This document shows positions 1 through 8,258 of a stretch of DNA of 56,471 nucleotides, piece by piece. The notes under the pieces were generated by a model. The model made no database searches. It saw nothing but the letters and a program-made list of their open reading frames with translations, and was not told the origin of the DNA. Position 1 is the stretch's first letter. Every line of letters begins with the position of its first letter. Both the position numbers and the translations under genes were made by a program. The DNA is from a virus, in the IMG/VR virus record IMGVR_UViG_3300044642_000506, positions 1 to 56,471 of that record. The stretch is one strand, 5' to 3'.

Positions 1-1399
1 GATAGTTGTCTAACATAATTGGATCTTGTGACATGGCAGCAATAACGCGTGGCTCAATCTGTGAATAGTCAGCCACCACTAGCTTGTACCCAGCAGGTGC
101 TTTAAATAAATTACGGATAGCGCGACCATTTTCGCTTACCGAAGGGTTTGGGATGTTCTGTAAATTAGGGTTACGGCTAGAGAAACGACCGGTTTCTGCG
201 CCCCATTGAATAAAATCTGCGTAGATTCGACCATTGACTAGCAAGCTGTCCTTGGTCTCTGTCTTAGTCTTTCCGTTTGTAGTCTTAGTTACTTCCCCGC
301 CTAGGTATGGAATAACGTAGGTGCTAAGCAATTTGTTTAAGTCAGAGTATTTAAGAATAGTTCCTACTAACTCGTCCTTTTCACGGAAAGGCTCTAGCGC
401 CTCAGCTGAAACTGAGTAGTCTTTATAGTTTAATGCGCCTTCGTTCTTTTCGCCTTTACCTGTAAGAATCATAGGCTTCAACCCGCGGCAGCCCTCCTCC
501 TTTGGGCCATACAACAAGTATTGCTTATCGGAGTTTGAGTTAATATTAAAGATGCCGCCAATCTTATAAATTTCGGATTTAACTTCTTCAATCTCAATGT
601 TTAACTTGTCATACAAAATCTGTAACTGCTCCATGTCAATAGGTGCGCCAGTAAGCTTCATGTCGCATAACACTTTTAACACGTCCATTTCAACGCTCAT
701 AACATAATCAACCTCTGCTTGAACAATCTTAGGTTTAATTGCTTTCCACAAAAGAAACGTGTACTTGGCATCTAAATATGCGTACTTAGCTACTTCATCA
801 AATGAATAAATCTCAACCATGTGGCCAATACCTTTTTTCATCTTGTAGCCAAACTCGCGATCTAAGCAATCATCAAGACCAACCTTGTTTTTATTTTTGT
901 TGTCGTAAAGAAAAGAACCCATAAGAGTGTCAAAGTAAGGGCCACTTGGAATCTGCCCTTTGTAATACTTGGCAACAGAACTTAAATCAAAACCTAAGTT
1001 GTGGCCAATAGTTAGAATCTTGTCATTAAAAAATAGAGGGGCTAACGCTTTAAACACTTCGGCAGGGTTTAACTGATCTGGTGCTGGGCCAAAAGATTTA
1101 AGTGCTTTCTTTTTATCTTTAGAGTAATCAGAATCTCTTGCCTGTAAACCAGCAAGCACACGCTTTTCTCCTTGCCCGGTCAATGGGAAAGCCTCACTAA
1201 TAAACTCTCCATGAGGGTGCCCTAACGGAATAACGTCACCGCGATTGTGTGTGGCAAAGCTAATCCAAAGTACTTCGTTAACAGCTGGCACGCCTCTGCG
1301 ATCGCCAACAGTTTCAACGTCAAAAGCAAATGCGTCTTGTTTCATGTAATGCTCAACCATTGCGTTAAGTTGTTCTATCGTTGTAATTATATGTTCCAT
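1..1399 (-). CDS. polA: Family A DNA polymerase with 3'-5' exonuclease domain (N-terminal 466 residues; cut by window edge)
   Basis: Replicative DNA polymerase of the Pol I type. The frame opens at the ATG on 1399 and runs off the left edge, so only the exonuclease domain and the start of the polymerase domain are present. Exonuclease motifs are visible: FAFDVET (D27, E29), then IGHNLGFD, then YAYLDA. Near the edge the polymerase part shows GRFSSRNPNLQNIPNP and motif A as VVADYSQIEPRVIA (DYSQIE; the usual leucine after it is proline). No 5'-3' nuclease domain precedes the exonuclease, as is common in phage polymerases. It is the last gene seen of the leftward replication operon and sits behind a hairpin terminator that separates it from the ssDNA-binding gene, so its transcription depends on readthrough or a promoter I could not identify. 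Confidence 0.95.
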   Translation of the reverse strand, partial: MEHIITTIEQLNAMVEHYMKQDAFAFDVETVGDRRGVPAVNEVLWISFATHNRGDVIPLGHPHGEFISEAFPLTGQGEKRVLAGLQARDSDYSKDKKKALKSFGPAPDQLNPAEVFKALAPLFFNDKILTIGHNLGFDLSSVAKYYKGQIPSGPYFDTLMGSFLYDNKNKNKVGLDDCLDREFGYKMKKGIGHMVEIYSFDEVAKYAYLDAKYTFLLWKAIKPKIVQAEVDYVMSVEMDVLKVLCDMKLTGAPIDMEQLQILYDKLNIEIEEVKSEIYKIGGIFNINSNSDKQYLLYGPKEEGCRGLKPMILTGKGEKNEGALNYKDYSVSAEALEPFREKDELVGTILKYSDLNKLLSTYVIPYLGGEVTKTTNGKTKTETKDSLLVNGRIYADFIQWGAETGRFSSRNPNLQNIPNPSVSENGRAIRNLFKAPAGYKLVVADYSQIEPRVIAAMSQDPIMLDNY

Positions 1400-1410
1400 T
1401 TGTCTCCCAA

Positions 1411-1454
1411 TTAAAATGAAGAGGCTAGGCGCACTCCTGAACCTAGCCTCTTCA
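1411..1454 (-). terminator. Intrinsic terminator between the ssDNA-binding gene and polA
   Basis: A perfect 13-bp inverted repeat (1417-1429 with 1442-1454, stem TGAAGAGGCTAGG) with a 12-base loop. Read leftward it is followed by TTTTAATT. It lies directly after the stop of the 1461-2153 gene and ends about 12 bases before the polA start, so it should reduce polA expression relative to the ssDNA-binding protein, whose product is normally needed in larger amounts. Confidence 0.85.
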
Positions 1455-1460
1455 AACTTG

Positions 1461-2153
1461 CTACATCAGGGATAGAGCAACTGCCTCTAGTTCGTCCCAA
1501 GTTGATTCTTTAATAGCGGAACGATCATAAGCTTGGAACTGGTGGAAAACTTCTTCCGCAGCTGCCTCGTCAAGACCAAGATGTGGAGCATCTTCAAGAA
1601 GGTCGCGAGGTTTGATTGGGGTAATAATGTAGTTAGTAGTCTGTTGCTTACCTGTACGGGTAACAGACCAGTACTTATTGATAAGAGGGCCAGAAGTTGA
1701 ATGCTGAATGCCGGCAAGCTGCTTGTACAACTTGACGCTAGCAACAAGAATCTGTCGCTGTGGGCCGCCTTCAGCACTGTAATTAATTACAGTAAACGCC
1801 TTCTTGTCCTCTGCTTTGTTCTGCAAACGAACGCACAGTGGACAACTCTTTTCCAAGCAAACGTATGAACGCTTGCCTGTTGTCTTTTGATTTAAAAAGT
1901 GTTGCTTATAGATAGCAAATGGTCCTGCAGGAGGAGTAGGCGGATCCATAAACCGAATGATTTGATAGGAGTTTTCAACAAACTTGAACTCAGTTGGATA
2001 ATCCCCAACTGGTGCAATTGTTTTTTCAGCTGCATCCCAACCAGATTGAATTACTGTACTGGTTGCTTGAGCTGGGCGATCTGCCAATACGGCAGTTGAA
2101 ATTGAGAACGCATCGTTCTCAGGGGCAAGTGTTGCTTCCCGGTCGATAGACAT
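1461..2153 (-). CDS. Probable single-stranded DNA-binding protein
   Basis: A 230-residue protein resembling phage ssDNA-binding proteins of the gp32-like, zinc-containing kind. A cysteine cluster (C99, C104, C107 in CLEKSCPLC) lies within a region rich in basic and aromatic residues, followed by beta-rich sequence (VINYSAEGG, ILVASVKLYKQL). The C-terminus is acidic and helical (LDEAAAEEVF, STWDELEAVALSLM), the usual place for partner contacts in SSBs. AGGAAACAT precedes the ATG. It sits next to polA and is followed by a strong terminator, fitting a highly expressed replication protein. The function is inferred from cysteine pattern, length and context; I did not recognise an OB-fold signature with certainty. 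Confidence 0.6.
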   Translation of the reverse strand: MSIDREATLAPENDAFSISTAVLADRPAQATSTVIQSGWDAAEKTIAPVGDYPTEFKFVENSYQIIRFMDPPTPPAGPFAIYKQHFLNQKTTGKRSYVCLEKSCPLCVRLQNKAEDKKAFTVINYSAEGGPQRQILVASVKLYKQLAGIQHSTSGPLINKYWSVTRTGKQQTTNYIITPIKPRDLLEDAPHLGLDEAAAEEVFHQFQAYDRSAIKESTWDELEAVALSLM

Positions 2154-2186
2154 ATGTTTCCTTTTTTCTCTTAGTTTTATGTATGT

Positions 2187-2651
2187 TTATTTAGTTTCAT
2201 CAGCGCGGATTGTCTCCCACGCTTTTGCAATTTCATTGCTTAGTTGCCGATGTTCTGACCACTCTATACGTTTTATATATAGAAGTCCAGACTTACCAAA
2301 CAAAGTAATCAATGACTCGACCATCTGGCGCGAATACAGCCTACGCCCCTTCTGGTCTTCCCCTCTAATATTTTTCTTAGAGGGAAGTCTGTATGGAGAT
2401 GCGGGAAGGTAGCCTTCCTTTATCCATGTTCTAATAGTAATCACAGGACGACCTAAAGCGCTAGCCACCGCGCCGATAGTAAACATCTCAATCTCGCTAC
2501 CGTTAGGCAAACTCTTTTTAAAAGGTTTTGCATCCCAAGTAAGATCAGGGTCTACTTCTCGCTTCTTTGGCTCAGCTTTTTTGCGCTTGCGTTTACTACC
2601 TGGGTAGTACTCATCTAAACCAGCAAAAGCTGACTCGATAAAATCTTCCAT
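2187..2651 (-). CDS. MerR/excisionase-like helix-turn-helix DNA-binding protein
   Basis: 154 residues. The N-terminal third is basic and probably disordered (GSKRKRKKAEPKKRE). Residues about 55-125 look like a winged MerR/Xis-type HTH: MFTIGAVASALGRPVITIRTWIKEGYLPASPYR, then RRLYSRQMVESLITLF. The wing carries an unusual basic insertion (LPSKKNIRGEDQKG). The C-terminus is helical. Its start overlaps the stop of the upstream gene (TAATG), so the pair is translationally coupled. It may regulate phage transcription or act in replication; with no integrase in view, an excisionase role is unlikely. Confidence 0.7.
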   Translation of the reverse strand: MEDFIESAFAGLDEYYPGSKRKRKKAEPKKREVDPDLTWDAKPFKKSLPNGSEIEMFTIGAVASALGRPVITIRTWIKEGYLPASPYRLPSKKNIRGEDQKGRRLYSRQMVESLITLFGKSGLLYIKRIEWSEHRQLSNEIAKAWETIRADETK

Positions 2652-3040
2652 TATTCCTTCACAAGAAATGCGTAAGAAACTTTAGACGGGAACATAACGT
2701 CAATGTCTTCTTCAGTTAAGTCGCCAGTGTAGACGCACGCTAAAATTTCATTTTCTTGAAGCACTGGCTCCATTTTTACACAGCGGTCATAAATACCGCG
2801 CTTTTTAAGCATCTGCTCTGCAACGTCCATATCTAAGTTTTTAGATACTTTACGCTGTTTAGTTAGGGTTACGCCATCCACATCTAAAACGATGTGTCCG
2901 CGATCGTTCTCTTCACCAAACTCTTCAACATCTGATGTCAAACGCTTCTTTAACTCACCTGTGCGATCTGAAAGCATGTCAGCTTCTTTTTTAAGCGCAA
3001 GGTATTGCTTTACTGTGTTTTTTATAGTTTCCATGTCCAT
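2651..3040 (-). CDS. Hypothetical protein with N-terminal coiled coil
   Basis: 129 residues, not recognised. The first 40 residues form a probable coiled coil (TVKQYLALKKEADMLSDRTGELKKRL), followed by a short alpha/beta part (GHIVLDVDGVTLTKQRKVSK) and a C-terminal acidic segment (LTEEDIDVMF). Similar small coiled-coil proteins are common in phage replication operons. It is coupled to the HTH gene downstream by a TAATG overlap, suggesting the two products are made together. Confidence 0.75.
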   Translation of the reverse strand: MDMETIKNTVKQYLALKKEADMLSDRTGELKKRLTSDVEEFGEENDRGHIVLDVDGVTLTKQRKVSKNLDMDVAEQMLKKRGIYDRCVKMEPVLQENEILACVYTGDLTEEDIDVMFPSKVSYAFLVKE

Positions 3041-3075
3041 GCTGATAACTTAATGTCCAGCCAAGCCCTTGTCAA

Positions 3076-3219
3076 CTAATCTTTAAGATAATCCTCAAGA
3101 GCTTTAATAATGACGCTTGTGACAGTTATGCCTTGATCGGCAGCCTTAAGCTGGACGGCTTTCCACAGGTCATCAGGTACACGTATTGTGCGTGTTGGAG
3201 TCTTAGGTGCGTTAGGCAT
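3076..3219 (-). CDS. Ribbon-helix-helix (Arc/CopG-type) DNA-binding protein, 47 aa
   Basis: A small gene of 47 codons plus stop. The product begins MPNAPKTPTRTIRVPDDLW and ends ITVTSVIIKALEDYLKD. This is the classic ribbon-helix-helix plan: a short beta strand (RTIRVP), helix A (DDLWKAVQLKAADQG), a turn, then helix B (VTSVIIKALEDYL). Such proteins dimerise and bind inverted-repeat operators, usually as repressors. An inverted repeat lies just upstream of its start (3236-3258), consistent with autoregulation. It sits in the short gap between the helicase gene and the coiled-coil gene. Confidence 0.85.
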   Translation of the reverse strand: MPNAPKTPTRTIRVPDDLWKAVQLKAADQGITVTSVIIKALEDYLKD

Positions 3220-3235
3220 TAGATAAGTGTAATGT

Positions 3236-3258
3236 CACCCAACCGTTTTTATTGGGTG
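3236..3258. promoter_or_regulatory. Inverted repeat upstream of the ribbon-helix-helix gene (candidate operator)
   Basis: A 7-bp perfect inverted repeat, CACCCAA (3236-3242) and TTGGGTG (3252-3258), separated by 9 bases. It lies between the helicase stop (3262) and the RHH start (3219). Read leftward the hairpin is followed by ACATTAC, not a T run, so it is a poor terminator. Its position just before a gene for a repressor-type protein makes an operator the better guess. Confidence 0.45.
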
Positions 3259-3261
3259 AAA

Positions 3262-4851
3262 TCAGACCGTAGAGACCCGTAGGAAGGTAGTTAAGCTCCC
3301 AACTGTCATTGGAATACCCCCTTTGTCGTCTATACCCTCTCCGTCCACCACCGCGCTTGCTAAGGCACTCTTGTGTTGAAGCGCTTCATGCTGACGCTCT
3401 TCAATTGATCCTTGGATCAGCACGTCTTGAATAACGATAGAAGGCCAAGTGGATGAGGCACGCATTATTCGTCCGTTGCGTTGGGTCGCTGCTCCTGATG
3501 ACCATGGTAAGTCGTAGTTGATGAGTAGATTAGCCGCCGGTAAATCCACACCGTAACCGCCAGCGTCTGAAGAAATAAGCACCCGAATATTAGGGTCAGT
3601 GTTAAAAGCAATTTTGTTATCCTCCTTAGTTTTGGCATTCAGTTTTCCTGAGTACAAACGACATTGGTCTACACCCAGCGCTTCTGCCATCATGTCTAGC
3701 ATATCTACGTAAGTAGCAAAGATAACTACTTTGTTAGCGTCGTTTTGTTCTAAGAAATCTTTAACATATTGAATTAAGTAATCAAGCTTTGTAGATTGAC
3801 CAAGATCATCCAGCGCCCCAGATTGTTTTAAATCATTGGCGTAAGCAGAGCCCTCGTTGTTTTCTAATAAAAACTTGCGAGCGCTTGTCTTTAATAGATC
3901 TGGGTGAGAGCACAGCATCTTTAGACAACCTACCTTGGACATAATACGACCGCGGATCTCATCCTCTGGCCCACCGCGTTGGCTTTCAAACCCGTAGTGC
4001 GCTAGCACGTTAAAAGATGCGCCAAACAACTCTTGAGCTTCCTCTAAGTCATTTGATAAATCGGTAGCAATACGGCGGTAAAGTTTTGCTGACTTGCGAT
4101 CAAGCACAATCTTTACTGGCTCTTTGTGGATAGAGTCTGGTAAGAATGGCGCTACGTCTGGATCTTTTTGCGCTTTACGAACGCAAGCTTCCTTTAACTT
4201 AGTATGGAGCGTTGGGAGATTACGGTAGTAGTTAACCGCGCCCCAGTTATTGCGCACGATAAAAGTTGAATCAAAGATGTCAAACCTTCCAAGCACGGTT
4301 GGGTCAACAAACTGCATAATTGAATACAGCTCTTCTGGTTTACCGTTTTCAATAGGAGTTCCGGTAAGCGCAAATTTAAAAGGAGCGTCGCCTAACTTTT
4401 TTACAGCTTTTGATCGTTTTGATCTGAAAGATTTGATAGCTGTTGCTTCGTCGAGTACCACGAATCCTCGGGGGAGTTGGCTGACGTATGCCCAGTCATT
4501 AACAATTTGCTCGTAGTTGAGAATGACATAATCAACCCCGCTATTCCGCCAGTCCATCGCTTCGGCGTATTGATCTGTGCGTTTCTTCGGCGTTCCATCA
4601 ATGACCAAAGAGTTTGAAGTTCCATTTGTAAATTTCGCAATCTGATTATGCCACTGGTATTTGAGGCTTGAAAGACAAATAATAAGCCCTGGCTCCAGTA
4701 TTTTCCGCTCATCCATCAAACGTTCTAAAGCCGCAATGGTTAAAACAGTTTTGCCTAGCCCTAGGTCATAGGCCACCAGCATCTTGTTACGGTCGCACAT
4801 GCGATCGACAGCCTCTGGCTGATAAGGCAGAAGTGTGCCTGTAAATGTCAT
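3262..4851 (-). CDS. SNF2-family DNA helicase/translocase
   Basis: 529 residues with both RecA-like lobes of a superfamily 2 SNF2-type ATPase. Motif I is DLGLGKT (residues about 29-35), motif II is VVLDEAT (DEAT at 134-137, in place of DEAH), motif III is ALTGTPIEN. The second lobe shows KVVIFATYVDML, ISSDAGGYGVDLPAA (motif V) and QRNGRIMRAS (motif VI). Phage enzymes of this class remodel DNA-protein complexes or branched DNA during replication and recombination. The ATG is 4 bases from the upstream dNMP kinase stop, so it belongs to the same operon. Length is close to other phage SNF2 helicases and all key motifs are intact. Confidence 0.93.
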   Translation of the reverse strand: MTFTGTLLPYQPEAVDRMCDRNKMLVAYDLGLGKTVLTIAALERLMDERKILEPGLIICLSSLKYQWHNQIAKFTNGTSNSLVIDGTPKKRTDQYAEAMDWRNSGVDYVILNYEQIVNDWAYVSQLPRGFVVLDEATAIKSFRSKRSKAVKKLGDAPFKFALTGTPIENGKPEELYSIMQFVDPTVLGRFDIFDSTFIVRNNWGAVNYYRNLPTLHTKLKEACVRKAQKDPDVAPFLPDSIHKEPVKIVLDRKSAKLYRRIATDLSNDLEEAQELFGASFNVLAHYGFESQRGGPEDEIRGRIMSKVGCLKMLCSHPDLLKTSARKFLLENNEGSAYANDLKQSGALDDLGQSTKLDYLIQYVKDFLEQNDANKVVIFATYVDMLDMMAEALGVDQCRLYSGKLNAKTKEDNKIAFNTDPNIRVLISSDAGGYGVDLPAANLLINYDLPWSSGAATQRNGRIMRASSTWPSIVIQDVLIQGSIEERQHEALQHKSALASAVVDGEGIDDKGGIPMTVGSLTTFLRVSTV

Positions 4852-4855
4852 AGAG

Positions 4856-5389
4856 CTACCCTAGCAGGGCGCGTATCTGGCGAATCAAATTGGGCATATC
4901 GCTGTCGTTGTTTATAACAGCGTCAAATTCCCAGTCGTCCATATTTATTTCAGAGACATGGTCATTTGCTGGCCCAGTACCAATACGATTAATTCGCCAT
5001 ACTTGACCATTTTTATGCCGTTTAATAGCGGCGGCTTCGTTCTTAAACCTTACATCTGTAATAACAATCTTTTCAGTAACGTTGTACTTCCGCAAAGCTT
5101 GGTCAATCCAAAAGTCAGTTCCAAAAATGTCACGAGCGCCTACGCCAAGGTCTTGAAGTAAGCGGCGAATCTCTGGAAACTCTGTCTTGGCGGTTTCCCA
5201 ACCTTTGTAGTCAACAATGTCTTGCAACCTAAAATCTCTCCTATTAAACATGATTAACGGATCAATTTCATACAACATTTCTTTAATCTTGTCCGCAAAA
5301 GCTACTCGCTGATAATGATGAATACCCATTAGCATTCCAGCAACCGTGTCTTTTCCCGAACGCGCATATCCTGAAAGACCAATAATCAT
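4856..5389 (-). CDS. Deoxynucleoside monophosphate kinase-like P-loop protein
   Basis: 177 residues. The N-terminus holds a P-loop, GYARSGKDT (residues 7-15), of the kind seen in phage dNMP kinases (T4 gp1-like) and adenylate-kinase relatives. Further in are DFRLQDIVDYKGWE, RRLLQDLGVGARDIFGTDFW (a typical LLQxLGxxxR stretch) and ITDVRFKNEAAAI with an NMP-binding look, then INRIGTG. It should phosphorylate dNMPs to dNDPs for phage DNA synthesis. Its ATG overlaps the primase stop, showing tight coupling within the replication operon. Confidence 0.85.
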   Translation of the reverse strand: MIIGLSGYARSGKDTVAGMLMGIHHYQRVAFADKIKEMLYEIDPLIMFNRRDFRLQDIVDYKGWETAKTEFPEIRRLLQDLGVGARDIFGTDFWIDQALRKYNVTEKIVITDVRFKNEAAAIKRHKNGQVWRINRIGTGPANDHVSEINMDDWEFDAVINNDSDMPNLIRQIRALLG

Positions 5390-6315
5390 AGAACTGCCCT
5401 CAATCCGTGTACCAAGTGTTTGGCGTTTGTTAACCCTAAACGTACCTCATCAAGGCTCATCCCGCCAATATCTTTCATGTCCGTATTGCTATAACTAAAG
5501 AACCACGCTTCCATATCAAGAGCCTTACAGGTATGTAGCATTTTCATAGACGCGTTCTTTCCAGCTTCGTCGTTATCTAAAGCAAAGATCAATCGGTCGG
5601 CTCCTCTTAAGTACCCAACTTGAGAGTCTGATATCAAAGCTCCGTAAGTAGCCACCCCGCCCATAATCCCCACTGAGGCTAAGCGCACTACATCTAAAGG
5701 GGACTCAACCACAATCATGTCCCCGCCTACATACTGGCTGTAACCAAATAAAGAATTGCTTTTTTTAATCTTAGCCGGGCGGTTGTTAAAGTAACGCTGT
5801 TTGTAACCCTTCTCCTGCCAGCCTAAAAGCTTTTGAGTTTTAGAATCACGAATAGGGATAATCCAATTGTCTTGTCTAGCATCCCAACAAATCTCGTAGG
5901 CTCTTGCAGCAGCTAAAGATATCCCTCTAGCGTTTAAAGCTTCCTGCGGGGGGTCTACAAAAGCACTAAGCATCGATTCAGTAATAATAGTTGGCTCTTC
6001 AATTGGCCCCCGCTTTTCTTCAATAAGTCGGTTAAACCGAGTAACTAAAAGCGAAGGAGAAGCAAACCATTCTTTAGCTTTATCAAACTCAATACCGCTT
6101 ACATAACTAATTAAACTGTAAACATTTCCTTTAAACTGACAGGAGAAACAAATAAAAGCTCCAGTGTCGGAGTTAATCCAAAACGACGGGTTGCGGTCTT
6201 CACGACCAGTTCTATCTTTGTGAGCTGGACAATAGCTCTGGATTTCATCTCCGCGTACAGCAATACTCTCCATACCTAAACGCGTAAGGGTGTCTTGCAT
6301 CTCTTCAACTGTCAT
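5386..6315 (-). CDS. DnaG-type DNA primase (zinc finger plus Toprim)
   Basis: 309 residues, shorter than cellular DnaG because the helicase-interaction tail is missing. The N-terminal CHC2-like zinc finger is C29, H32, C56, C59 (SYCPAHKDRTG, FICFSCQFKGN). The Toprim core follows: IVVESPLDVVRLASVG with the catalytic glutamate at E204, and LIFALDNDEAGK with the metal-binding DND at 247-249. It makes RNA primers for lagging-strand synthesis and should work with the DnaB-type helicase encoded immediately upstream; their reading frames overlap by 4 bases. Confidence 0.94.
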   Translation of the reverse strand: MTVEEMQDTLTRLGMESIAVRGDEIQSYCPAHKDRTGREDRNPSFWINSDTGAFICFSCQFKGNVYSLISYVSGIEFDKAKEWFASPSLLVTRFNRLIEEKRGPIEEPTIITESMLSAFVDPPQEALNARGISLAAARAYEICWDARQDNWIIPIRDSKTQKLLGWQEKGYKQRYFNNRPAKIKKSNSLFGYSQYVGGDMIVVESPLDVVRLASVGIMGGVATYGALISDSQVGYLRGADRLIFALDNDEAGKNASMKMLHTCKALDMEAWFFSYSNTDMKDIGGMSLDEVRLGLTNAKHLVHGLRAVL

Positions 6316-7538
6316 AGGTCTTCAACCCCAAGCTCACGGAACTGACCGCTGTCCCAGTCCCAGCATAGAGAAACTTCGCTAAGTCCAGAGTTACGGCTGG
6401 CTACAACTTTAAGTAAACGAGTGTCATCGACATCTTCAGTCTCTCGCTGTAAACCAAAGATAGTGTCAGCATCTTGGTGAAAAGAAGATGAGTAACCAAT
6501 AGCGTCTGCGTTTACCTTTCCACCTTTCATCTTCCAAGCCAGTACTTGAGTAGAGATAACAATCGGCTTGTTAACCTTCTGAGCTAAACGCTTTAAAGAA
6601 CGAGTGATGTTAGTTAGAGCTTGAGGAGTATTTGCCTCACCAGTCTGCTCATCAATCATCAAGTAAGTTCCGTCAATAAAAACAATATCTGGATTCTTAT
6701 TTTGAATCTTGCTAGCCACACCGCTTACAGTCTGACCGCCAGAGGAGTCGCTAAACCAAAACTTATCGTGCATGTTCTCAATGCCTTTAACAACACGGTA
6801 ATAACGACTTTCTTCTTCCGAAGTTAAGTTACCTTCCATTAAACGCTTGTGAGAAATACGAGCACGCATGGCGTAGTACCGACTCTTCTGCTCGCTGTTG
6901 CTCATCTCAAACGAATAAAACAATGGGACTTTGTTATTCAAGTGACAATTAGTAGCAATCTGTAACGCAAGAGTTGACTTACCAGTTTTTGGTGGAGCAA
7001 TAATTACAATTAACTGGCCATTCTGTAAACCAGAAGTAGCCCTATCAATAGTAGGAAACCCTGTAGGTAGTCCTAATAGCCCGGGGTTATTCTTTCGCCA
7101 CTCATACTCTTCCACCGCTGACTTAGCAGCAATAGTAATTTCTAAATCTGTAGAGCTGTTAAGCCCATCCTCTTCTAACTTTACAATTCCATTTTGTAAA
7201 GCAAGTAAAGCTGATTCGTGGTCTTGTTCTCTTTCAAGTGCTTCAAGAGCTGATCCAAGTGTGGCAACAATTCTTTGCTTACGACGATCTTGAGTTAAAC
7301 GATCAATTAAATAATCAACGCTATCTAAGCAAGGTGTTATCTCAAAAGTTGGAAAGTTCTCGAGTATTACATCTAAGCTTGGGCATTCTTGATAATTAAC
7401 AAAATGCTGTTGAATAAACTTAAATATTTTTTTATCTGTGGCGTCTGAAAACCAAGACTCGTTAATATTCTTTTCAAGAACTAAAGTTACATCTCGGTCT
7501 GAAAGAATCTTACTGATGAGTTTTACTTGGTTGTTCAT
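6312..7538 (-). CDS. DnaB-type replicative DNA helicase
   Basis: 408 residues. An N-terminal helical domain (1-125) is followed by a RecA-like ATPase. Walker A is APPKTGKST (181-189) after the DnaB-typical LPTGFPTIDRATSGLQNGQL. Further motifs are FYSFEMS, a Walker B-like IVFIDGTYLM, and PIVISTQVLAWK (the usual glutamine sensor). It unwinds the fork as a hexameric ring. The neighbouring loader (8255-8944) and primase (5386-6315) complete a helicase-primase-loader set. The ATG overlaps the primase and upstream genes by a few bases in the same operon. Confidence 0.93.
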   Translation of the reverse strand: MNNQVKLISKILSDRDVTLVLEKNINESWFSDATDKKIFKFIQQHFVNYQECPSLDVILENFPTFEITPCLDSVDYLIDRLTQDRRKQRIVATLGSALEALEREQDHESALLALQNGIVKLEEDGLNSSTDLEITIAAKSAVEEYEWRKNNPGLLGLPTGFPTIDRATSGLQNGQLIVIIAPPKTGKSTLALQIATNCHLNNKVPLFYSFEMSNSEQKSRYYAMRARISHKRLMEGNLTSEEESRYYRVVKGIENMHDKFWFSDSSGGQTVSGVASKIQNKNPDIVFIDGTYLMIDEQTGEANTPQALTNITRSLKRLAQKVNKPIVISTQVLAWKMKGGKVNADAIGYSSSFHQDADTIFGLQRETEDVDDTRLLKVVASRNSGLSEVSLCWDWDSGQFRELGVEDL

Positions 7539-7942
7539 AGTCTATTAAAGTCCAATCCCCAATGGCCATAACGTAACAGTCGCTCTGGTGTATCAAGCAC
7601 ACCAACAACTTCTGGACGATAAGGCAATTCCGCTACTAGATGGTTCACTGATTCGTACGCTGAGAAGTATCTAAACGGGTTAGTACCCATGTCGTCAAGC
7701 ATATCAATTACTTTTGCTAGATCATCATCGGATAACTCATACGATACAAGTTCTAAAGTAACACCTTGTTTAGTGGTGTACAAGTAGAGATAACTTAAAA
7801 TGTCACGACGAATCTTTTTATCAATTTTTGCGACAGGAAAAACTTTTAATACTTTTTTAAACGTGAGCTCTACAGTTAAGAATATGTCACTTACTACAAG
7901 TATTCTTTTGGGGAGCTCGTTGCTGATATCCCCGTTTCGCAA
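7535..7942 (-). CDS. Hypothetical protein in the replication operon
   Basis: 135 residues, not recognised. Mixed alpha/beta (RILVVSDIFLTVELTFKKVLKVFP, IRRDILSYLYLYTTKQGVTLELVSYEL, DDDLAKVIDMLDDMG) with a C-terminus ending RLLRYGHWGLDFNRL. The only plausible start in frame is a TTG one base after the TAA of the upstream gene, with GAGGTTATC before it. Tight packing between the SWIM-protein gene and the DnaB gene suggests a replication accessory role; nothing in the sequence shows what it is. Confidence 0.65.
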   Translation of the reverse strand: MRNGDISNELPKRILVVSDIFLTVELTFKKVLKVFPVAKIDKKIRRDILSYLYLYTTKQGVTLELVSYELSDDDLAKVIDMLDDMGTNPFRYFSAYESVNHLVAELPYRPEVVGVLDTPERLLRYGHWGLDFNRL

Positions 7943-7943
7943 G

Positions 7944-8258
7944 TTAGATAACCTCTACCTTGCCAAATTTTATAATAAATTGCCGGAACTCTTTGTTGGA
8001 TGTTTTAGCTTTATCGGCGTCATCCATAGTAGCTCTACTAGATATCTCTAACGGGTAAGTTCCGTTATTAGTATCAATCCGCGCTCTGACAAACTTAACA
8101 TGTTTACATATAGCGCGTCCAGAGTAACCCGGGCAAGTACAGTAAAAACCATCAGTATCATTTATAGACACTTCATAAATTCCAGGGCCGGTGGTTGTGT
8201 TTTGCGGCAAGAACACTTGAACTAAACGATAATCATCAGTCATTTGGAACTCGCTCAT
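7944..8258 (-). CDS. Small SWIM-type zinc-finger protein
   Basis: 104 residues. Positions 40-53 read CTCPGYSGRAICKH, which fits the SWIM zinc finger CxCx(n)CxH (C40, C42, C51, H53). SWIM fingers bind DNA or protein partners and occur in SWI/SNF-type ATPases, MuDR transposases and MEKK1. Here the finger is in a stand-alone small protein encoded next to the helicase loader, in the same operon as an SNF2 helicase that has no SWIM finger of its own. The ATG overlaps the loader gene's stop by 4 bases. Confidence 0.8.
   Translation of the reverse strand: MSEFQMTDDYRLVQVFLPQNTTTGPGIYEVSINDTDGFYCTCPGYSGRAICKHVKFVRARIDTNNGTYPLEISSRATMDDADKAKTSNKEFRQFIIKFGKVEVI

Noticed and set aside
2187-2651. Excisionase of a temperate phage
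   Set aside because: The HTH is Xis/MerR-like, but no integrase or attachment site was seen, and the gene sits in a replication operon.
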